Assembly (NCBI RefSeq): GCF_044466355.1
Contig: NZ_JBITMQ010000002.1
Coordinates: 62,001 to 126,000, forward strand
Direction: 5' to 3'
Source of the DNA: Actinophytocola sp044466355
GTDB taxonomy: Bacteria > Actinomycetota > Actinomycetes > Mycobacteriales > Pseudonocardiaceae
DNA: 64,000 nt
A program made the position numbers and the translations under genes. Shown here in pieces: positions 44,221-51,750 of this stretch. Position 1 is the first letter of the stretch, and each line of letters opens with the position of its first letter. The notes under the pieces are model-generated. The model saw only the letters and a program-made list of their open reading frames with translations, was not told where the DNA came from and ran no database searches.

Positions 44221-45853
44221 GGCGGTACCAGCGGTAGCCGTACGGTCCGATGGTCAGTTCGTCGCCCGGTGTGTGGTCCTCGGCGCCGAGGAGGCCCTGC
44301 AGCCGGTCACAGGCCAGGGACAGCGTCAGCTTGGCGTCCGCGCCGGACAGGTTGTGGACGGCGACGACCGCGAGGCCGTCCCACTCGCAGCGGTGCGCGA
44401 GCAGCGGACCCTCCGCGTGCAGGACGGTGACCTCACCCCACCCGAGTTCCGGGCACTCCTTGCGCTGGCGGATCAGCCGTTCCATCCAGTTGAGCAGCGA
44501 GTCGGGGTCGCGGCGCTGGTCGGTCACGTTCGCGGACACGTCGTCGGGCACCGGCCGGCTCAGACGGGCACCCTCGGGCGCCGGCCGGCTCAGACGGGCA
44601 CCCTCGGGCGCCGGTGAGAAGCCCGCGTGCGGTGCGGTGGACCACTGCATGGGCGAGCGGGAGCTGAGCCTGCCCGGGATGGCGAGGTTCTCGGCCATGC
44701 CGATCTCCTCGCCGTAGAACAGGGTCGGTGTGCCGGGCATCGAGAACATCAGCGAGTACACGAGCCGGATGCGGGCCTCGTCGTGGTCGACCATGGTGGG
44801 CAGCCGCAGGCGCAGGCCGCGGCCGTAGACCTGGACGTCCTCGGAAGGGCCGAACGTCTCGAACACCTCCGCGCGTTCGTCGTCGGTCAGCTGGTCCAGC
44901 GACAGCTCGTCGTGGTTGCGGACGAAGTTGGCCCACTGGCACTCGGACGGGATGTCGGGCATCGACTCGAGCGTCTTGGCGATCGGCGTCGCGTCCTGGC
45001 GGGCGAGTGCCAGGTACATGGCCTGGTTGAGCGGGAAGTTGAACATCATGTTGAGTTCGTCGCCCGCGACGCCGAAGAACTCGACCGCCTTGTCGTAGGG
45101 CAGGTTGACCTCGCCGAGCAGCACGGCGTCGCCGCGGCGGCGGGTGAGGAACCGGCCCAGCTCGCGCACGAGCGCGTGCGGGTCCTTGTGCTCCCCCGCC
45201 GGGCCGCTGACCTCCTCCAGCAGGAACGGCACCGCGTCGATCCGGTAGCCGACGACGCCGAGCGCGAGCCAGAACGCGCCGATCTTGGCGATCTCGTCGC
45301 GCACGGCCGGGTTCGCGGTGTCGAGGTCGGGCTGCTCGGCGTAGAACCGGTGGAAGTACCACTGCCCGGACTCCTCGCACCAGGCCCAGTTCGACGTCTC
45401 CTCACCGGGGAAGACGAGCTGCTCGGGGGTGTCCGGCCGTTCGTCGGCCCACACGTAGTAGTCGTGGTAGGGCGCGTCGCGGCCCTTGCGCGCGGAGGCG
45501 AACCAGCGGTGCCGGTGCGAGGTGTGGTTGACGACCAGGTCGATGATCACCCGGATGCCGCGGTCCTGGGCGGTGCGCAGCATCTCGGCGAAGTCGCCGA
45601 GGGTGCCGAGCCGCTCGTCGATGGCGTAGAAGTCGCTGATGTCGTAGCCGTCGTCGCGTTCCGGCGACGGGTAGCACGGCATCAGCCACAGGCACGTGAC
45701 GCCGAGACCGGCGAGGTAGTCGATGCGTTCGGTCAGCCCGACGAGGTCGCCGCGGCCGTCGCCGTCGGCGTCGAGGAAGGTCTGCACGTCGAGGCAGTAG
45801 ATGACCGCGTTCTTCCACCACAGGTCGCTGGTCGCGGTGCGTTTGCCGGTCAT
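44210..45853 (-). CDS. GH13 alpha-glucosidase / trehalose-synthase-like enzyme
   Basis: 547 aa from ATG 45853, overlapping the upstream gene's stop (ATGA). A cytoplasmic (beta/alpha)8 GH13 enzyme with all catalytic regions: DLVVNHTS (region I), GYRIDAVPFL with the nucleophile Asp near 205, LLGEVNLP with the acid/base Glu near 246, and RNHDEL. The pattern resembles trehalose synthase (maltose alpha-D-glucosyltransferase) relatives but the kinase and TreS-specific tails are missing. A 10-residue unit (APEGARLSRP) is repeated in the loop after SPMQWS because of an exact 30-bp duplication. Co-transcribed with an LLM-type oxidoreductase. Confidence 0.9.
   Translation of the reverse strand: MTGKRTATSDLWWKNAVIYCLDVQTFLDADGDGRGDLVGLTERIDYLAGLGVTCLWLMPCYPSPERDDGYDISDFYAIDERLGTLGDFAEMLRTAQDRGIRVIIDLVVNHTSHRHRWFASARKGRDAPYHDYYVWADERPDTPEQLVFPGEETSNWAWCEESGQWYFHRFYAEQPDLDTANPAVRDEIAKIGAFWLALGVVGYRIDAVPFLLEEVSGPAGEHKDPHALVRELGRFLTRRRGDAVLLGEVNLPYDKAVEFFGVAGDELNMMFNFPLNQAMYLALARQDATPIAKTLESMPDIPSECQWANFVRNHDELSLDQLTDDERAEVFETFGPSEDVQVYGRGLRLRLPTMVDHDEARIRLVYSLMFSMPGTPTLFYGEEIGMAENLAIPGRLSSRSPMQWSTAPHAGFSPAPEGARLSRPAPEGARLSRPVPDDVSANVTDQRRDPDSLLNWMERLIRQRKECPELGWGEVTVLHAEGPLLAHRCEWDGLAVVAVHNLSGADAKLTLSLACDRLQGLLGAEDHTPGDELTIGPYGYRWYRLTT
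44551..44610. repeat. Exact 30-bp tandem duplication inside the GH13 gene
   Basis: 44551-44580 and 44581-44610 are identical. The unit begins CCGGCCGGCT and encodes APEGARLSRP on the minus strand, so the reading frame is kept. Recent slippage or a sequencing/assembly artefact are both possible. Confidence 0.95.
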
Positions 45854-46800
45854 GCGAGCTCCGGGAGGACGTGTTCGCCGAAGCAGTCGATGAACGCCTC
45901 CTGCTCCTGGCCGACGTGGTGGACGTAGATCTCGTCGAAGCCGAGGTCGGCGGCCTTGAGCAGCCACTCGACGAACCGCTTCGGGTCGCTCGCGATCAGC
46001 ACGGCGCCGTGCATGTCCTCCGGGCGCACGTGCGCGGCGGCCTGGTCGAACTGTTCGGGCGTGGCGATGTCCCAGCACAGCGGGGCGGGGAAGGTGTTGG
46101 TGCGCCACTGTTCGTGTGCGATGCGTAACGCCTCGTCCTCGTCGGGTGCCCAGCTGACGTGGACCTGCAGTGCGAGCGGTTTGCCCTGGTCACGGAAGGG
46201 TTCGGCGACGCGGCGGAGGACGTCCTCGGGTTGCCAGATGGTGATGAGCCCCTCGGCCCACTCGGCGGCCCAGCGGGCGGTCGCGTCGCTGACCGCGGTG
46301 GCGAGCAGGCGGGGTGGCCGCTCGGGCAGGGTCCACAGTCGCGCCCGGTCGACCCGGACGAGGCCGTGGTGGGTGACCTCCTCGCCGGTGAGCAGCGCGC
46401 GGATGACGTCCACGCACTCGCGCAGGCGGGCGTTGCGGGTCGCCTTGTCGGGCCACGGGTCGCCGGTGACGTGCTCGTTGGAGAACTCACCGGTGCCCAG
46501 CGCCACCGACAGCCGCCCGGGGTACATCTCGGCGAGCGTCGCGACGGCCTGCGCCACCACCGCCGGGTGGTAGCGCTGACCGGGCGCGTTGACGACCCCG
46601 ATCGGGAACCGGGTCGTCGCCAGCGCCGCGCCGAGCCACGCGAAGGCGAACCCGGACTCGCCCTGCCTGCTGCTCCACGGCGAGAAGTGGTCCGAGGACC
46701 AGGCCGCCTCGAACCCGGCCTCCTCCGCCTGGCGGACGTCCCGCAGCAGCCGGCTCGGCGGGATCTGTTCGTGCGAGGCGTGCCATCCGACGACAGGCAT
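45850..46800 (-). CDS. LLM-class flavin-dependent oxidoreductase
   Basis: 316 aa from ATG 46800. A luciferase-like TIM-barrel (bacterial luciferase / F420-dependent family): MPVVGWHASHEQIPPSRLL, FEAAWSSDHFSPW, a GVVNAPGQRYHP strand and LSVALGTGE. It resembles the group annotated as probable non-F420 flavinoid oxidoreductase (TIGR03885-like) that is often next to a GH13 enzyme, as here. Cofactor (FMN versus F420) and substrate cannot be decided by reading. First gene of a two-gene operon; the 4-nt overlap implies coupled translation with GH13. Confidence 0.85.
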   Translation of the reverse strand: MPVVGWHASHEQIPPSRLLRDVRQAEEAGFEAAWSSDHFSPWSSRQGESGFAFAWLGAALATTRFPIGVVNAPGQRYHPAVVAQAVATLAEMYPGRLSVALGTGEFSNEHVTGDPWPDKATRNARLRECVDVIRALLTGEEVTHHGLVRVDRARLWTLPERPPRLLATAVSDATARWAAEWAEGLITIWQPEDVLRRVAEPFRDQGKPLALQVHVSWAPDEDEALRIAHEQWRTNTFPAPLCWDIATPEQFDQAAAHVRPEDMHGAVLIASDPKRFVEWLLKAADLGFDEIYVHHVGQEQEAFIDCFGEHVLPELA

Positions 46801-46900
46801 CGTCCGTCCTCCAGTCTGTTCGGACAGGGGCTTTCCCGGACGGGTCGAGACGAAACAAACTCGCCGGAACCCGGCGACCCGCCCGGCACGTCCGACCGCC

Positions 46901-47953
46901 ATGTCTTTCGGTGGTGTGACGGCCAGGGCGGCGGTCGTGGCGGCGGTGACCGCGACGCTGGTGACGTTCGGCCCGGCCGAGTCGGGTGCGTGTGCGTGCG
47001 GTGCCTTCGTCGCCGACGACAAGCTCTCCGCGCAGCAGGAGACCGCGTTGGTCGACCTGCACGGGCGGACGGAGTCGATCACGCTGTCCGTGCTGGCGCG
47101 GTCGGCCGCGGACGAGGCGGCGTTCCTGATGCCGGTGCCGTCCCGGGCGCGGTTCGAGGTGGCCGACGCGGACGTGTTCGCCGAGCTGGACGAGATCAGC
47201 AAGCCCGACGTGGAGGTGCGGGAGGTCGTCGTCGACGGCGACGGGTCGGGTGCGGCGCCCGACTCCGGTGGCGGCGCCACGGTCGTCGATCATGTCGAGA
47301 TAGGACCGTTCGAGGTCGCGCAGCTCGCCGGTGACGACGCGACGGCGGTCACCACCTGGTTGGCGGACAACGGTTTCACGATGCCCACCGACCTGACCGC
47401 GCCGCTCTCCACCTACCTCGCCGAGGGCTGGCTGATCGTCGCCGTGCGGCTGGCGCCGTCGTCCGGGAGCCTCGAGGAGGGGCTGCCGCCGATGCGGGTG
47501 TCCTTCGAGACCGACACGCCCGTGTACCCGATGCGGCTGTCCGCGACGGCCGACTCCAACCAGCCGCTGCGCCTGTACGTCCTCGCCGACCACCGGGTCG
47601 ACGTCAGCAACCCGGCGCCGGGCGGCGGCGCACCGGAGTTGACGTTCGCGGGGCGGGTCGAGCCGGGCCCCGCGCACCCGGTCCTGTCGGCGGCCATGTC
47701 CGGTCCCCGGTATCTCACCCGCTACGACGGCGAGTTCCGGCCGGAGCGCATCGACAGCGACATCCGGATCACCACCGCGGCGACCGACGAGCCGTACCGC
47801 GCGGTCGTGGTGGTGACCGAGTACGTCTCCTCGCCGTGGCCAGTGTCGTGGCCGCTGCCGGGGCTGCCGCTGCCGCTGGCGGCGGTGGCCGTGCTCGCCG
47901 TCGCGGCGGTCGTCGGCGGCGTGGCCGTCCGGCGTGGACGCCGACGCGCGTAG
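46901..47953 (+). CDS. DUF2330 cell-surface protein
   Basis: 350 aa from ATG 46901 (no strong ribosome binding site). A signal peptide (about 1-30) is followed at once by ACACGAFVADD, the Cys-rich start typical of DUF2330. The mature part is beta-rich with FLMPVPSRARFEV and LAEGWLIVAVRL. The C-terminus has a Pro-rich linker, one membrane helix (LPLAAVAVLAVAAVVGGVAV) and an Arg tail, so the protein is anchored outside by its tail. The family function is unknown. Confidence 0.85.
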   Translation: MSFGGVTARAAVVAAVTATLVTFGPAESGACACGAFVADDKLSAQQETALVDLHGRTESITLSVLARSAADEAAFLMPVPSRARFEVADADVFAELDEISKPDVEVREVVVDGDGSGAAPDSGGGATVVDHVEIGPFEVAQLAGDDATAVTTWLADNGFTMPTDLTAPLSTYLAEGWLIVAVRLAPSSGSLEEGLPPMRVSFETDTPVYPMRLSATADSNQPLRLYVLADHRVDVSNPAPGGGAPELTFAGRVEPGPAHPVLSAAMSGPRYLTRYDGEFRPERIDSDIRITTAATDEPYRAVVVVTEYVSSPWPVSWPLPGLPLPLAAVAVLAVAAVVGGVAVRRGRRRA

Positions 47954-48033
47954 TCCTCAATGGACTGTGCATATGGGAACGTGGTGAATCGTTTCATCCT
48001 GGGTGATGGGTCACAGATGCCCTGAACGGCCTA

Positions 48034-48061
48034 TTGACCGTGCAACGCAGCTCGCTACCGT
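48034..48061 (+). promoter_or_regulatory. Probable promoter of the purine permease gene
   Basis: TTGACC (48034-48039) and TACCGT (48056-48061) with a 16-bp spacer, about 54 nt before the start. No purine riboswitch fold was recognised in the leader. Confidence 0.4.
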
Positions 48062-48114
48062 GGGCGCGGCACGCCAGATGATCAGCGTGAAGCGCACGTC
48101 AGGGAGTCAACCGA

Positions 48115-49629
48115 ATGGTCACCGATCGCATCCCACGGGTTCCGCGCGACACTTCAGGCGGGCGTAGAACACCGGGCGCGATCGACCGGTACTTCGGCAT
48201 ATCCGAGCGCGAGTCGAACTTCGGGCGCGAGATCCGCGGTGGCTTCGCGACGTTCTTCGCGATGTCCTACATCGTCGTGCTCAACCCGCTGATCATCGGC
48301 ACGGTCGCGGACGCCGACGGCAACCTGCTCGGCGGCGCGGGCAGCGTGCCGGAGAGCATCGCGATGGTCGGCAGCGTCACCTCGCTCGCCGCCGGCCTGC
48401 TGACGATCCTCATGGGTGTGGTCGGCCGGTACCCGTTCGCGATCGCGGTCGGGCTCGGCCTCAACTCGTTCCTCGCGGTGTCGGTCGCGTCGCAGATGTC
48501 GTGGCAGGAGGCGATGGGCCTGGTGCTGATCGAGGGCGTGGTCATCACGCTGCTCGTGATCACCAAGGTCCGGGTGGCGGTGCTGCACGCCATCCCGTCG
48601 GACCTGAAGACGGCGATGAGCGTGGGCATCGGGTTGTTCATCGCGTTCATCGGCCTCGTGGACTCCGGTTTCATCCGGCGTGTCCCGGACGAGGCGGGCA
48701 CCACGGTGCCGGTCGGTCTCGGGGTGGGCGGCACGCTCACCGGGTGGCCGATCGTCGTGTTCCTGACCGGGTTGATCCTCACCGCGATCCTGGTGATGAA
48801 GAAGGTGCGCGGCGCGATCATCATCGGCATGGCGACGAGCACGGTCCTCGCGATCATCATCGAGGCGGTGTTCAAGCCCGGCCCGTCGCTGGTGGACGGC
48901 AAGCCGGTGCCGACCGGCTGGCAGCTCAACGTGCCGACGATGCCGTCGGACATCGTCGCGCTGCCGGACCTGTCGCTGATCGGCGACGTGGATCCGTTCG
49001 GCGGGTTCGCGCGGGTCGGTGTGCTCGCCGCGCTGATGATCGTGTTCACGCTGATGCTGTCGGACTTCTTCGACACGATGGGCACCGTGGTCGGACTGTC
49101 CGCCGAGGCGAAGCTGCTGGACAAGGACGGCCAGGTGCCGGGTGTCGGCAGGGTCCTGCTGGTCGACTCGCTGGCCGCGGCGAGCGGTGGCGCGGCGTCG
49201 ACCTCGTCGAACACCACCTATATCGAGTCGGCTGCCGGTATCGGCGAGGGCGCGCGGACCGGTTTCGCGAACATCGTCACCGGTGGCCTGTTCCTGGTCG
49301 CGATGTTCATCGCGCCGCTGGTGTCGATCGTGCCGTTCGAGGCCGCCACGCCGGCGCTGGTGATCGTGGGTCTCGCGATGATGGCGCAGATCCGGCGCAT
49401 CGACTTCAGCGACGTCGCCATCGTGATCCCGTGCCTGCTCACGGCCGTGCTCATGCCGTTCTCGTTCTCCATCGCGGTCGGTCTGGGCGCGGGCATGATC
49501 ACCTACGTGGTGCTGCGGACCTTCCAGGGTCGGGCCCGTGAGGTTCACCCGCTACTGTGGGGCGTCGCCGCTCTGTTCGCGCTGTACTTCGCAGCGCATC
49601 CGATCCGGGTGGCGCTGGGCATCGGCTGA
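48115..49629 (+). CDS. NCS2-family purine permease (AzgA/PbuG-like)
   Basis: 504 aa from ATG 48115 with GGAG 8 nt upstream. About 12-13 hydrophobic helices. Family marks include GFATFFAMSYIVVLNP near the N-terminus, FFDTMGTVVGLS in the middle and TYIESAAGIGEGARTGF, the substrate-site motif of hypoxanthine/guanine/adenine-proton symporters in the AzgA subfamily. It imports purine bases for salvage. It stands alone; the orphan DUF742 gene begins 20 nt later and might share the transcript. Confidence 0.93.
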   Translation: MVTDRIPRVPRDTSGGRRTPGAIDRYFGISERESNFGREIRGGFATFFAMSYIVVLNPLIIGTVADADGNLLGGAGSVPESIAMVGSVTSLAAGLLTILMGVVGRYPFAIAVGLGLNSFLAVSVASQMSWQEAMGLVLIEGVVITLLVITKVRVAVLHAIPSDLKTAMSVGIGLFIAFIGLVDSGFIRRVPDEAGTTVPVGLGVGGTLTGWPIVVFLTGLILTAILVMKKVRGAIIIGMATSTVLAIIIEAVFKPGPSLVDGKPVPTGWQLNVPTMPSDIVALPDLSLIGDVDPFGGFARVGVLAALMIVFTLMLSDFFDTMGTVVGLSAEAKLLDKDGQVPGVGRVLLVDSLAAASGGAASTSSNTTYIESAAGIGEGARTGFANIVTGGLFLVAMFIAPLVSIVPFEAATPALVIVGLAMMAQIRRIDFSDVAIVIPCLLTAVLMPFSFSIAVGLGAGMITYVVLRTFQGRAREVHPLLWGVAALFALYFAAHPIRVALGIG

Positions 49630-49649
49630 CGACCGCACAGGCGGACGGT

Positions 49650-50198
49650 ATGGACATCTTCGGGATGTACGGCTCGCGTTCCGACGACGAGGCCGCCCGT
49701 GGGCCCGAGCCGGAACCGGGCCCCGAGCAGGCCCCGGAGCCCGTCCCCGAGCCTGTCCGCGAGCCGCCGCCGGTCGAGCCGGAGGAGGAGACCGCGCCGA
49801 TCGAGCGGGTGGTGTCTGCCCAGGAGGACGCGGTCGCGCACTTCATCGAGTCGATGGACGGCGTCGAGTTCGACGGTCAGATCGTCCGCCCGTACGCCCG
49901 CACCGGCGGCCGCACGAGGTCGGCCGCCGGTCTGGAGCTGGAGACGATGCTGTCGCTGACGGTGCCCGAGGTGCCCGCCGACCTGCCGCCGGACCACTAC
50001 GCCGTGGCGGAGCTGTGCCTGCGGCCGATCTCGGTGGCGGAGGTGGCCGGCTACCGGTCCCTGCCGATCGGCGCGGCCCGCGTCATCATCTCCGACCTGC
50101 TGGAGTACGGGCTGGTGGCGACCGCGGGGCCGGTGACCGCGGGTGCCCCGACGATGGATTTGATGCGCCGGGTGCTGGAGGGCCTGCACCGGCTCTGA
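49650..50198 (+). CDS. DUF742 protein (orphan)
   Basis: 182 aa from ATG 49650. The N-terminus is acidic and Pro/Glu-rich (about residues 10-55). The C-terminal half is the DUF742 domain, winged-helix-like, with RPYARTGGRT, LELETMLSLT and LPIGAARVIISDLLEYGLV. DUF742 is normally the third gene of conservon operons together with a sensor kinase, a roadblock protein and a small GTPase. None of those is here, so this is either an isolated copy or a partner acting in trans. It may be co-transcribed with the upstream permease. Confidence 0.88.
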   Translation: MDIFGMYGSRSDDEAARGPEPEPGPEQAPEPVPEPVREPPPVEPEEETAPIERVVSAQEDAVAHFIESMDGVEFDGQIVRPYARTGGRTRSAAGLELETMLSLTVPEVPADLPPDHYAVAELCLRPISVAEVAGYRSLPIGAARVIISDLLEYGLVATAGPVTAGAPTMDLMRRVLEGLHRL

Positions 50199-50696
50199 TC
50201 AGCGCTCGAAGTGGGCCTTGAGCCTGGTCAGCGTGGTGGCGATGTTGCCGGTGTTGGTGGCGGCGCGGTCGGGCTGGCCGGTGATGAAGATGGCGATCGG
50301 CACGAACCAGCCGGGTACGCGGAGCCAGTTCGTGACCGTGAGGCGGCAGCCCGTGCCGTCGGGTTCCATGTCGTACTCCCAGCGGGAGATCGGCACGAAG
50401 AACGGGGTGCGCACGCGGTAGGCGAAGCGGCGTCCCGGCTCGGCCTCGGTGATCTCCGCGTGCGTCACCCAGCGGCGCCACCCGTTGCGGTTGCTGCCGG
50501 AGAACCAGTTGCCGACCGCGGGCCCGGTCGCGCCGCGGATCCACTTGGCCTTGTAGAACTCCTCGGCGAACGCCGCCATCGCGACCGGGTCGCTGACCAG
50601 CTCGTACACCTCGTCGGGCGAGGCGTCGACGCGCACGTCGCCGGTGGCGAGCGGCGCGGTGTAGGTCAGCTTGTCCCTCGGGTTCGTCACTGTCAT
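50199..50696 (-). CDS. SRPBCC (START-like) family protein
   Basis: 165 aa from ATG 50696. A helix-grip fold lipid or polyketide-binding protein: VRVDASPDEVYELVSDP at the start, WVTHAEITEAEPGRRFAYRV in the middle, a long C-terminal helix (NTGNIATTLTRLKAHFE). No enzyme motif; relatives include cyclases, ligand carriers and stress proteins. Its stop codon abuts the stop of the convergent DUF742 gene. Upstream is the BASS transporter on the same strand, 81 nt away. Confidence 0.85.
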   Translation of the reverse strand: MTVTNPRDKLTYTAPLATGDVRVDASPDEVYELVSDPVAMAAFAEEFYKAKWIRGATGPAVGNWFSGSNRNGWRRWVTHAEITEAEPGRRFAYRVRTPFFVPISRWEYDMEPDGTGCRLTVTNWLRVPGWFVPIAIFITGQPDRAATNTGNIATTLTRLKAHFER

Positions 50697-50777
50697 GCCA
50701 CGCCTCCCAGTAGCCCCTGCCGCCACCTCACCAGCGGGTGACGGCAGGGTCAACGTGGCTCCACAACGGGACAAGCG

Positions 50778-51653
50778 TCAGCGGACCGACGGCTCAGGCG
50801 CTCGTGCGCTCCCGCGGGCGAAGTGGATCGCGGCCAGCCCGGCGGGGACGAACATCAGCGTGCCGTAGACCGCGGCGGGCACGACCATGTTTATGTTCCC
50901 GAACACGGACGAGGCGACGGTCATGGCGAGCACGGCGTTGTGGACCCCGATCTCCATGGCCGACGCGATCGACTGCGCGCGGTTCACGCCGGCGAGCCGG
51001 GGCGCCCAGTAGCCGACGGTGAAGCTGAGGGCGGTGAGCGCGAGCGCGACCCCGCCGATGGTGCCCATGTTGGTGAAGATCGTCTCCCGGTTCTGCGCGA
51101 CCGTGCCGACGAGCATGACGACGAGGACGACCACCGACGTCTTCTTCACGGGGCCGCGCATCCGTGCGGCGAAGCGCGGGTGGGCGCGGTTGCACCACAT
51201 GCCGACGGCGACGGGGACGAGCACGACGGCGAACACCTGGACCAGCTTGTCGAGCTGCAGGCCGACGTTCGCGCCGTCGCCGAGGAAGTGCCGAGCCGAC
51301 AGCCCCACGACGACCGGCAGGGTCACGACGGCGACCACGGAGTTGATGGCGGTGAGCGTGACGTTCAGCGCGACGTCACCGCGGGCGAGGTGGCTGAACA
51401 GGTTCGCCAAGGTGCCGCCGGGCGAGGCGACCAGGATCATCATGCCGACCGCGAACACCGGCTCGACCCCGGCCAGCTCGACCATCGCGAAACAGAGCAG
51501 CGGGAGCACGGCCAGCTGGCAGGTCAGCGAGACGAGCACGGCCCTGGGCGCGGTGAACACGCGCGTGAAGTCGGCGGTGGTCAGCGCCAGGCCGAGGCCG
51601 AGCATGACGACGGCGAGCGTGGCCGGCAGGAGCACGGTGAGCAGCGGTCCCAT
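50778..51653 (-). CDS. Bile acid:sodium symporter (BASS) family transporter
   Basis: 291 aa from ATG 51653. Nine to ten membrane helices. The crossing motifs of BASS proteins are visible: LVASPGGTLANLFSHLARGD in helix 4 and MEIGVHNAVLA in helix 9, which form the two sodium sites. Bacterial members carry organic anions such as pantoate or sulfated compounds; the substrate here is unknown. Divergent from the DNA ligase gene with a 97-nt gap that must hold both promoters. Confidence 0.9.
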   Translation of the reverse strand: MGPLLTVLLPATLAVVMLGLGLALTTADFTRVFTAPRAVLVSLTCQLAVLPLLCFAMVELAGVEPVFAVGMMILVASPGGTLANLFSHLARGDVALNVTLTAINSVVAVVTLPVVVGLSARHFLGDGANVGLQLDKLVQVFAVVLVPVAVGMWCNRAHPRFAARMRGPVKKTSVVVLVVMLVGTVAQNRETIFTNMGTIGGVALALTALSFTVGYWAPRLAGVNRAQSIASAMEIGVHNAVLAMTVASSVFGNINMVVPAAVYGTLMFVPAGLAAIHFARGSARAPEPSVR

Positions 51654-51750
51654 GTCCGCAGTGTCGGGGACCGGCAGGTCCGGTCGCTTCCTCGACAGTG
51701 CGGACTCGAAGTGCGCGTTTTTGTCGGTGGTCGCCGGTAGGTTGTGCGCC

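Noticed and set aside
47954..48114. Purine riboswitch upstream of the NCS2 permease
   Set aside because: No purine-riboswitch junction or loop sequences were recognised; only a promoter-like pair is visible.
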